Below are positions 1 through 6,133 of a stretch of 25,050 bases of DNA, piece by piece. The translations under genes were made by a program, and so were the position numbers. The DNA is from DATKYV01 sp035528275. Its GTDB lineage: Bacteria; Acidobacteriota; Terriglobia; UBA7540. Positions within the stretch are counted from its first letter, which is position 1. Each line of letters opens with the position of its first letter. The notes under the pieces are model-generated. The model ran no database searches. It was given only the letters and a program-made list of their open reading frames with translations, and was not told the origin of the DNA. The stretch covers positions 1 to 25,050 of the forward strand of contig DATKYV010000302.1 of NCBI GenBank assembly GCA_035528275.1, given 5' to 3'.

Positions 1-1
1 C

Positions 2-310
2 CTCAAAAGCGGATTGGCCATTGAACCCAATTCCTGGTTCGGACACTTCCAACTGGGCTTGACCTATTTTGCTCTGAAGGATTACTCGAATAGCGCGGAT
101 GAGTTTCATCGGGCGGAGGAATTGGATCCGGACTTTGCCGAGGTCCACATTCGACTGGCCAACGTCTATCTTCGCTGCGGAAATCCCGCTATGGCTTTCG
201 CCGAGTTTGAGAGTTACCTGAAGAAGGATCCCAAAGGGCGGTTCGCGGCGCAGGTTCGCGAAACCCTGGGAGAAATGCGCAACGCCGGAACAAAGCCGCC
301 TCCATCGTGA
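2..310 (+). CDS. TPR-repeat protein, C-terminal fragment
   Basis: The reading frame is open from the left edge of the window, so the true start lies outside; the TTG at 14 is an internal Leu codon and not a credible start. About 102 residues remain and form two to three tetratricopeptide repeats, with the usual pattern of small and aromatic residues (GLTYFALKDY, then EELDP, then LANVYLRCGN, then LKKDP). The last 15 residues are a short polar, Pro-rich tail. TPR arrays are protein-interaction scaffolds; nothing in this fragment says what the N-terminal part does. In Acidobacteria such tails often belong to long exported TPR proteins, some with enzymatic N-termini, but that is inference. The gene is convergent with the amidase that follows. 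Confidence 0.8.
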   Translation, partial: LKSGLAIEPNSWFGHFQLGLTYFALKDYSNSADEFHRAEELDPDFAEVHIRLANVYLRCGNPAMAFAEFESYLKKDPKGRFAAQVRETLGEMRNAGTKPPPS

Positions 311-411
311 GGCGCTCTCCGCTGGCGGCTGATCAATCCACCGGGGGCATTGGTCCTTCCGCAGCCCAGGCTCCTCAGGATGGCATCTTCGCCGCAACTG
401 TTGCCGCCGTT

Positions 412-2019
412 CTAAAACTCAACCGTGGGAAGGAAACCCGGCGGGCGGCGGTGGCGCGTCGCCTGTTCGTAAGCGTAAGCCAACCGAATGAGCGTTGACT
501 CGCTCCAGGCGCGGCCGAAAAACGAAATGCCCACGGGCAGCCCGCGCACATGGCCGGTGGGCACTGAAATGTTGGGATATCCGGCGACCGCTGCCGGGCC
601 GGAACTCCCCCCCAGGAAGTGATCGCCATTCACAAGATCGGTCAACCAAGCCGGACCGCCAGTGGGCGCGAGGACGGCATCCAGCCGGTGCTTGTCCATG
701 GTGGCGTCGATCCCCTGATCGCGGAACAGCGTCCGGTTCTTCTTCAGGGCGTCGATGTATTCCTGGCTGGAAAGCGGCCCCTTGGCTTCCGCCTTGAGGA
801 AGAGTTCCTGGCCGAAGTAGGGCATTTCCTGGTCCCGATGCTTTTCGTTGAACTCGACGACCTCGGCGAGTGACTTGACCGGCGCTTGGGGGCCGAGCGC
901 TTCGAGATAAGCATTGAGGTCGGCCTTGAATTCGTAAAGGAGCACTGATAGCTCGTTCTCCCCGAAATCCTTCTCCGTGGGAATCTCCACAGGGTCAATC
1001 AACTCGGCGCCCCGGCGCTTCATTTCCTCGATGGCGTCTTCCATCAGCTTGTCGACCTCGGGGTGAAAACCGAAGAACTTGCGAGCCACGCCGAGGCGCG
1101 CTCCGCGCAGCCCTTTTGGATCGAGGAATTGTGCGTAGTCGGTGTAAGAGTGTCCGGCACTCGCCCCGGTTGCGGGATCGTTCGGGTCAACCCCGGTCAG
1201 CGCGCCGAGCAGAATGGCGGCGTCGGCGACGGTGCGTGCCATGGGCCCGGCGGTGTCCTGGCTGTGGGCGATGGGAATTATTCCGGCGCGGCTCACCAAC
1301 CCCAGCGTCGGCTTGATGCCCACAATGCCGTTGGCATTGGCGGGGCAGACGATTGAGCCGTCGGTCTCGGTGCCCAGCGAAACGGCAGCGAGGTTGGCGG
1401 CAACGGCGGCGGCCGAGCCGGAACTCGAGCCGCAGGGATTGCGGTCGAGTGCGTAGGGATTGCGGCACTGGCCGCCGCGGCCGCTCCAACCGCTCGAACT
1501 GTGTTCGGAGCGGAAATTGGCCCATTCGCTCAGGTTTGTCTTGCCCAGCAGGACAGCGCCGGCTTGGCGGAGCTTTCCGGCGACGAACGAGTCGCGAGGC
1601 GGGATTGAGCCCGCCAGGGCCAGCGAACCCGCCGTGGTCGTCATCCGGTCGGCCGTGCCGATGTTGTCTTTGATCAATACCGGGATGCCGTGCAGCGGTC
1701 CCCGCGGGCCTTTGACCCGGCGCTCCCGGTCGAGTTCGTCGGCGATCGCCAGCGCGTCGGGGTTGATCTCGAGAATGGATCGCAGGGTCGGGCCCTGGCC
1801 GTCCAACTGCTCGATGCGCTTGAGGTAGCTTTCGGTGATGGAACGCGCCGTGAATCGACCCGTTTTCATTCCTCGTTGAAGATCGTCCAGGGTGATCTCT
1901 TCGAGCTCGAAGGATTCGGCTTCGGGACGGGCCGCGCCAGCCTCGCCGGCCCGGTTTATCCCGGGGAGTGCCATGACGCTTCCCAGGAAGCTCCTGCGAA
2001 GGAATTCGCGTCGTTTCAT
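412..2019 (-). CDS. Exported amidase (amidase signature family)
   Basis: A 535-residue protein of the amidase signature family, which hydrolyses amide bonds with a Ser-cisSer-Lys triad. By position, the triad is Lys117 (in PVLIKDNIGT), Ser198 (in the GSSSGSAAA loop) and Ser222 (in TETDGSIVCPA); the 24-residue Ser-Ser spacing matches the family. The N-terminus MKRREFLRRSFLGS is twin-arginine-like and is followed by a short hydrophobic stretch, so Tat export is likely. Length is normal for the family and the fold looks complete to the C-terminal GISFFGRAW block. The start is supported by a GGAGGT ribosome site 5 nt upstream. Substrate cannot be told from sequence: GatA is unlikely because of the export signal and absence of gatB/gatC nearby; peptide or carboxamide amidase is more plausible. 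It is divergent from the DUF1080 gene. Confidence 0.93.
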   Translation of the reverse strand: MKRREFLRRSFLGSVMALPGINRAGEAGAARPEAESFELEEITLDDLQRGMKTGRFTARSITESYLKRIEQLDGQGPTLRSILEINPDALAIADELDRERRVKGPRGPLHGIPVLIKDNIGTADRMTTTAGSLALAGSIPPRDSFVAGKLRQAGAVLLGKTNLSEWANFRSEHSSSGWSGRGGQCRNPYALDRNPCGSSSGSAAAVAANLAAVSLGTETDGSIVCPANANGIVGIKPTLGLVSRAGIIPIAHSQDTAGPMARTVADAAILLGALTGVDPNDPATGASAGHSYTDYAQFLDPKGLRGARLGVARKFFGFHPEVDKLMEDAIEEMKRRGAELIDPVEIPTEKDFGENELSVLLYEFKADLNAYLEALGPQAPVKSLAEVVEFNEKHRDQEMPYFGQELFLKAEAKGPLSSQEYIDALKKNRTLFRDQGIDATMDKHRLDAVLAPTGGPAWLTDLVNGDHFLGGSSGPAAVAGYPNISVPTGHVRGLPVGISFFGRAWSESTLIRLAYAYEQATRHRRPPGFLPTVEF

Positions 2020-2068
2020 GGCACACCTCCATGCTCAGCGGCGGATCCAGTGGCTGGCTCAGAGCGGG

Positions 2069-2074
2069 ATTGTA
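2069..2074 (-). promoter_or_regulatory. Candidate -10 box of the amidase gene
   Basis: Read on the minus strand this is TACAAT preceded by CCGG, about 49 bp upstream of the amidase ATG. No convincing -35 hexamer sits 16-18 bp further upstream, so this is a weak call made from one element and its position in the divergent intergenic region. Confidence 0.3.
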
Positions 2075-2256
2075 CCGGACTTTCACGCCCGGAGGCGAGA
2101 AGCAAGAGTGGAGGGCGTTGTGCAGGCTCTCAGTTTGTGGCGTCAGGCGCGGGAGCAATGAAGGGGTGGTCGAAGGGCGATACCCCCGCGGTCACCGCCG
2201 CCCGCTCGGCAATCTGCCGTCTTGTGTTTCTCATTTTCCAAGCCGGCGGCAAGGGA

Positions 2257-2262
2257 TATAAT
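2257..2262 (+). promoter_or_regulatory. Consensus -10 box 9 bp before the DUF1080 start codon
   Basis: A perfect TATAAT ends 9 bp before the ATG at 2272. A TTTCCA 16 bp upstream could be a weak -35. With normal spacing transcription would begin at about 2268-2271, so the mRNA would be leaderless or nearly so. There is no Shine-Dalgarno at normal spacing: the only purine run (AAGGGA, 2251-2256) is 15 nt from the ATG and would lie outside such a transcript. Confidence 0.5.
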
Positions 2263-2271
2263 CGCGCCACT

Positions 2272-3144
2272 ATGAAAAACAACCTTTTCGTGCGCAATCT
2301 TTGGCGCGTTTTGTTGGTTTTGATGCTGGGGGCCTCGGCGGCCTTCGGCCAGAACAATCCGGACCAGAAGGAATGGATCCAACTTTTCAATGGGAAGGAC
2401 CTCCAGGGCTGGGCGGTCAAGATCACCGGCTACGACCTCGACGACAACTTCGGAAACACCTTTCGGGTGGAAAACGGAATCCTCAAGGCTTCCTACGATC
2501 AGTACGATCAATTTCGCGGAAGATTCGGTCACATCTTCTATCGGCAGAAGTTCTCCCACTACATCGTAGCTGTCGAATACCGGTTTGTGGGCGAACAGGT
2601 GCCGGGCGGGCCGGATTGGGGGTTACGCAACAGCGGCGTGATGGTGCACTCGCAGTCGCCGGAGAGCATGCAGAAGGACCAGGATTTCCCCATCTGCATC
2701 GAAGTGCAGTTGCTGGGCGGCAGCGGGTCCGGCGAGCGCTCCACGGCGAACCTCTGCACGCCGGGGACCAATGTGGTTCGGGAGGGAAAGCTGTTCACGA
2801 CCCACTGTCTGAACTCCAGCTCCAAGACCTATCACGGCGACCAGTGGGTGCGAGTGGAAACGATGGTGCTGGGTGATTCCGTCATCCGGCACATCATCGA
2901 CGGGCAGACCGTCCTTTCTTACGAAATGCCTCAGATCGGAGGCGGCGCGGTAAACCACATCAACCCGTGGGTGAAAGAGGACGGCAAGCTGCTCACGGAA
3001 GGGTACATCGCTTTGCAGTCCGAAAGCCACCCCGTGGAATTTCGCAAAGTGGAATTGCTGAACCTGGCGGGCTGCATGGACCCCAAGGCCAAGAACTACA
3101 AGTCGTACTACGTCAAGGCGGAGAATTCGACTTGCCGGTACTAG
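2272..3144 (+). CDS. Exported DUF1080 / 3-keto-disaccharide hydrolase domain protein
   Basis: A 290-residue protein. Residues 1-26 are a signal peptide (basic MKNNLFVRN, hydrophobic WRVLLVLMLG, then AAFGQ). The body is one DUF1080 domain (PF06439, named for 3-keto-disaccharide hydrolase, a concanavalin-like beta-sandwich), seen in the opening IQLFNGKDLQGWAV, the NSGVMVHSQ block and the late GYIALQSESHPVEFRKVEL block. The ATG is chosen because the signal peptide begins there; upstream in-frame sequence overlaps the amidase and lacks protein character. The last 23 residues form a separate Cys-bracketed tail (GCMDPKAKNY ... CRY) resembling short Cys motifs in Bacteroidota surface proteins. Many DUF1080 proteins act on oligosaccharides or bind them outside the cytoplasm; the exact activity here is unknown. 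Confidence 0.9.
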   Translation: MKNNLFVRNLWRVLLVLMLGASAAFGQNNPDQKEWIQLFNGKDLQGWAVKITGYDLDDNFGNTFRVENGILKASYDQYDQFRGRFGHIFYRQKFSHYIVAVEYRFVGEQVPGGPDWGLRNSGVMVHSQSPESMQKDQDFPICIEVQLLGGSGSGERSTANLCTPGTNVVREGKLFTTHCLNSSSKTYHGDQWVRVETMVLGDSVIRHIIDGQTVLSYEMPQIGGGAVNHINPWVKEDGKLLTEGYIALQSESHPVEFRKVELLNLAGCMDPKAKNYKSYYVKAENSTCRY

Positions 3145-3246
3145 TGCCGTTCCAACTGAATGCGCCTATGGGCCATTCTGCTGGGTTCGTTGCAAGGGCG
3201 CCCGCAGTTTCTCAGGAAAACTAGCCCCAAGTAGTCGGAACGGCAC
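3144..3246. repeat. 103-bp segment bounded by a 14-bp imperfect inverted repeat
   Basis: GTGCCGTTCCAACT at 3144-3157 is matched in inverted orientation by AGTCGGAACGGCAC at 3233-3246: 13 of 14 positions pair, the outer ten perfectly. The left end begins at the last base of the DUF1080 stop codon. The interior has no open frame and can fold partly. It could be a MITE-like or REP-like unit, a long stem in the 3' UTR, or chance: an inverted match of this quality within 100 bp is not very rare in 25 kb. No exact target duplication abuts the ends. Confidence 0.35.
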
Positions 3247-3331
3247 GAGCCGCCGGTCGGGGCTCGAGCAGCGCGCGAAGACGCCGCAGGTCACTCCGCT
3301 TGCCAAATGTGCTCGCGTCCAATGCTCCGGT

Positions 3332-3700
3332 TCAATTGACAGGGAGGTAGACGAACCGGCCTCCCTCGTCAATGCGAAAGCGGCAGGAGCATTGGTTCGA
3401 GCCGCAGGTTACCGGTGCCAGCCCACCGTATTGCGCTGAGGTGATCAACCCGAGCGCTCCGCACGCCGGACAGGCAAGAACCGCGAAGAAGATGGATTCG
3501 ACGGCGCTTCGCAACGATTCTGCCTCCCCCAGAAAAACGAAATCGCCGGGCGCCATCGATCCCAGCACCTCTTCCTGGACATGGCGGAGGGCGGCGGGAG
3601 ACGATGGAAGCTTTGGATGCGCAGACCTCAACGGCGGCTCTTGCCGCCGGCCTGCCCGCCCCCGTCGTTGAGCTTTACTGTTTCTACCTTTGTTGGGCAT
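3332..3700 (-). CDS. Small Cys-rich protein, putative zinc ribbon
   Basis: A 122-residue protein with a basic, disordered-looking first 30 residues and a C-terminal half carrying five cysteines: Cys77 and Cys80 (CPAC), then Cys99, Cys104 and Cys106. The spacing suggests a metal-binding ribbon, and the ending RFVYLPVN is compact and hydrophobic, as in a folded domain. I do not recognise a named family, though the CPACGxLGLIT...CxxxxCxCRF layout looks conserved and not random. The start at 3700 is preferred over the GTG ten codons upstream because a GGAGAAGG ribosome site (3710-3717 on this strand) lies 9 nt before it. The gene stands alone between intergenic regions. Function unknown; nucleic-acid or metal binding is a guess. 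Confidence 0.65.
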   Translation of the reverse strand: MPNKGRNSKAQRRGRAGRRQEPPLRSAHPKLPSSPAALRHVQEEVLGSMAPGDFVFLGEAESLRSAVESIFFAVLACPACGALGLITSAQYGGLAPVTCGSNQCSCRFRIDEGGRFVYLPVN

Positions 3701-3816
3701 TCCAGAAATCCTTCTCCAATCGCTCGCCACCGCGCCGACGGATGTCTTTTGCCAGGCTTGTTACTTCGTCCCACGCCTCCTCGGTCGCTAGCCTCCAATG
3801 GACATGCCTCGATAGG

Positions 3817-3867
3817 CTAGTCCTCCCCTTTTACCGAGAAAATCGGGAGGATTTCGGCCTGGACTAG
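3817..3867. repeat. Nested hairpin upstream of the Cys-rich gene
   Basis: TCCTCCC (3821-3827) pairs with GGGAGGA (3845-3851), TTTT (3829-3832) with AAAA (3839-3842), around an ACCGAG loop. An outer pair, CTAGTCC (3817-3823) and GGACTAG (3861-3867), is mutually exclusive with the inner stem at three bases, so two alternative folds exist. It lies about 120 bp upstream of the minus-strand gene start. It could be a 5' leader structure of that gene or an orphan terminator; neither is established. Confidence 0.4.
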
Positions 3868-4722
3868 AAAGAAGAGTTTTCCCGATTTGGAACTGGCCCT
3901 TCCTCCTTTGAAACCTTTGTAGCTCCGCAAGCCTGGTTTTGCTTCCGACGATTTCCCCCTATCGGTTCAAATACTGCTTATCGGCGTAATCGCGGCAGGA
4001 CTTGAGGGGTGTTGAAGGAGGCCACCAGACCGCCGAACTGCGCGTGTAGGGGTCAGCGAAGACTGGTTGCGCCGGTTCGGGTGGACTCGCCGCCGAGGGA
4101 TCAAGCAGCGGCGGGCAATTTGCCAGATGTTGTTGATCTCGCGGAAGCTAAGTTAGCGCTACGAGCCCCTCGGAACATCCCCCTACATGAATTTCCCATT
4201 TTGGAACTTGGGACTCATGGTTCTGCCCGGCGGTAAAGGTTTCCTGCCCGACTATCACGGGCCTTTTGGAAGAACTGACCATCAACCGGCTGAGACCGGC
4301 CGTGGAGCCGAAGCCTGCGCCCATTTTTCTTGCCCACGCGCTGGCGAGGGATCCGCGAATAGCGCGCCAGTCGCATCATATTGAAATACAGAGAGTTGTG
4401 TAGCCTCGAAAAATGCATTTCGACTCTAGCCGCTGTATTGCAGCTGAACGATCTTCGGCTCCTGTCTCCTTTTAAGGGCGTAATGGCGCGCGCAAGTCGC
4501 TGGGCGCAGCGGGTGAGAGCAAGCGCCTGATCGGGCAGCGCGGGTTGGCAATCCATTTGCCTAACCTTAAGTAGCGCGCGGCCAACGCTGGCAAGGGGCC
4601 GGAAGGCGGCCATCGGCTAGGCGGCTAGAGGGCTAGCCACCCGTGCCGGCTGGTGCCGGAGTTCCGGGGGACGCACCTAGCCTTTAATCAGGTTGAAATC
4701 AGCGCGCGCCGAAGGCGAGCGG
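3868..4722. other. Long intergenic region, no convincing gene
   Basis: About 855 bp with no open frame that looks like protein: the longest candidates are rich in Arg, Pro and Cys and lack any domain pattern. The first 250 bp are visibly less GC-rich than neighbouring genes. A TCGAAA...TTTCGA inverted pair with a 6-nt loop lies near 4407-4424. No tRNA cloverleaf or known riboswitch core was recognised. The right end is the leader of the sigma factor gene and carries the GGCTAG repeats. Confidence 0.5.
4615..4636. repeat. Three GGCTAG hexamers at 8-bp period
   Basis: GGCTAG occurs at 4615-4620, 4623-4628 and 4631-4636, with 2-bp spacers, 87 bp before the sigma factor start. It is directly visible. 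It could be a small tandem repeat, a cluster of binding sites, or a slippage product; 8 bp is less than one helical turn, which argues against simple tandem binding on one face. Confidence 0.45.
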
Positions 4723-5625
4723 ATGGCAACGCATGGGGTCTTGAACGTCCGGCGGGCCCGAAATACCCGTGGAGAGGATCTCTCCCGCCGTTTACCAATC
4801 GGCACACCCGTTGGGCAAAACTCCGGCGCGGCACGGGGCCCGCGGCAAGAATGTTCGCGAGCTGTGCAGGAGGAACGGGCGCGGCGCGAGCGAGAGGATC
4901 GGATCCTCAGACTCTTGCCGTTGGTGAAAAGAATGGCGATGCAGATGCGCGGGCGGCTTCCTCTGCACGTTGAACTGGACGATCTTGTGGGCACCGGCGT
5001 CTTGGGACTTGTCGATGCGGTGCACAAATTCGACAGCCGCAAGGACGTGAAACTGGAAAGTTACGCGCGCCACCGGATCCGCGGCGCGATGATCGACGGC
5101 CTGCGCAGTGTGGACTGTGCCTCGCGCGATATGCGCAAAAAAGAAAAGGCAGCGGAGACGGTTTATCGCAGCCTAGAAGCGAAACTGGGTCGGGGGCCCA
5201 GCAATGCGGAGATGGCGGAAGCGCAGGGCATCACCTTGGCCATGTGGTATCGCACGGTTGGAGAACTTCAGGCAGTGGGATTCGATTGGTTGCGGCCCGT
5301 GAACTCCGTCGGAGTGAAGGAATTCCGAGAACTTGGCGGGGAATCCCTGCCTGCGGATGGCCGCAATAATCAGTTCGACCGGTGTTATCACCGTGAACAG
5401 CGCGACCTGTTGGATCGGGCCCTGAAGCGCCTGCCGGAGCGAGACCAAGAGATCGTTCAGCTTTACTACCATCACGACCTTACCATGCGGCAAATCGGCA
5501 GCAGGCTGGGGATTGACGAATCCCGCGTCTCGCAACTCCACGCCGCTGCCCTGGCCCGCCTGCGGTTGCGTGTCAACGACATGGTGTGTTTTCCCCGCCC
5601 GCCCTTGCCTCGGCCCTCCTGGTAG
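4723..5625 (+). CDS. RNA polymerase sigma factor, FliA/WhiG (sigma-28) type
   Basis: A 300-residue sigma-70 family protein of the group 3 FliA/WhiG class. Region 2 spans residues about 61-130, with the class-typical DDLVGTGVLGLVDAVHKFD and HRIRGAMIDGLRSVD blocks; region 3 is about 135-190 (LGRGPSNAEMAE); region 4 about 228-285, with the helix-turn-helix TMRQIGSRLGIDESRVSQLH. There is no region 1.1. The first 55 residues are an extra Arg-rich extension not usual in FliA. ATG 4723 is preferred to the TTG at 4693, though the ribosome site (AAGGCGAG) is weak; a start still further in would remove part of the odd extension. Family members drive flagellar, motility or developmental genes, but no flagellar gene or anti-sigma FlgM is nearby, so its regulon is unknown. 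Confidence 0.9.
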   Translation: MATHGVLNVRRARNTRGEDLSRRLPIGTPVGQNSGAARGPRQECSRAVQEERARREREDRILRLLPLVKRMAMQMRGRLPLHVELDDLVGTGVLGLVDAVHKFDSRKDVKLESYARHRIRGAMIDGLRSVDCASRDMRKKEKAAETVYRSLEAKLGRGPSNAEMAEAQGITLAMWYRTVGELQAVGFDWLRPVNSVGVKEFRELGGESLPADGRNNQFDRCYHREQRDLLDRALKRLPERDQEIVQLYYHHDLTMRQIGSRLGIDESRVSQLHAAALARLRLRVNDMVCFPRPPLPRPSW

Positions 5626-6133
5626 TCCCGCGAGTTAAGCTATTGGCCGGAACCGGAACTCCTGCGCCGGACTTCCCGGTGTTCAGTCGGTGAATTCGGA
5701 CGCAGGAAGAATCATCCTCGCAGCTTCAGCCAGGTGCTTTTCACTCCCCAGCGCGCGGGGCGTCGTTTTCCCGCCCGAGGTTCTCATTCCCACCATTGCT
5801 CGATACGTTTTGGTTTCTGTCCGGGGCGTCAGCGGTTCTATTCGAACCTTTAGGTGGCGGGAGTTGCTGACAGTGGCGGTCGTGGCGGACACGCCGAAGC
5901 GGCCTCGGCCGCCTGGTTACGCCCGCGCGGATTTATCTCCCTCAACACAACGCTTTGAATCGAGGGCCCTTGGCCGTCGAGGGAAGGTGGCTTGTGGTCC
6001 TTGCAGGGTTGAGGGGCGTTCGGTAAGATACTCGCTCCATAAACCGTGAAGTGGCAATCTTGATTTCCCGGCGTCCGGAGTTGTGAAGAAAGATCACCAG
6101 CCAGAGCAGACGCCAAATTAGGGGAGTGGATTA
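5626..6133. other. Intergenic region before the translocase-HEAT gene
   Basis: About 500 bp with no credible coding frame; short candidates on both strands have no recognisable pattern. The only interpretable element is the promoter candidate at 6001-6029. No strong terminator with a T-run was found after the sigma factor gene. Confidence 0.5.
6001..6029 (+). promoter_or_regulatory. Sigma-70-type promoter candidate for the translocase-HEAT gene
   Basis: TTGCAG (6001-6006) and TAAGAT (6024-6029) are separated by exactly 17 bp. Transcription would start near 6036, leaving a leader of about 98 nt before the GTG at 6134. Both hexamers are near consensus and the spacing is ideal; no other promoter pair is as good in this gap. 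Confidence 0.5.

Noticed and set aside
1187..2158. A 323-codon minus-strand frame overlapping the amidase
   Set aside because: It overlaps the amidase on the same strand in another frame, its product is dominated by Arg and Pro, and it has no recognisable motif.
3134..3257. GCCGGT at both sides of the 103-bp inverted-repeat unit as a target duplication
   Set aside because: The copies are 4 and 5 bp away from the repeat ends instead of touching them, and a 6-bp GC-rich match is expected by chance.
4215..4613. A 132-codon minus-strand frame in the gene-poor block
   Set aside because: Composition is Arg/Cys-rich, no family pattern, no ribosome site and no signal peptide; no better than chance.
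4600..4690. A possible riboswitch (c-di-GMP-I-like GACGCA) before the sigma factor
   Set aside because: GGGACGCAC is present but the conserved paired partners and the GCAAACC element of that riboswitch class are missing.
5683..5892. A 69-codon minus-strand frame before the translocase-HEAT gene
   Set aside because: Thr/Arg-rich with no pattern of a folded protein and no supporting ribosome site.
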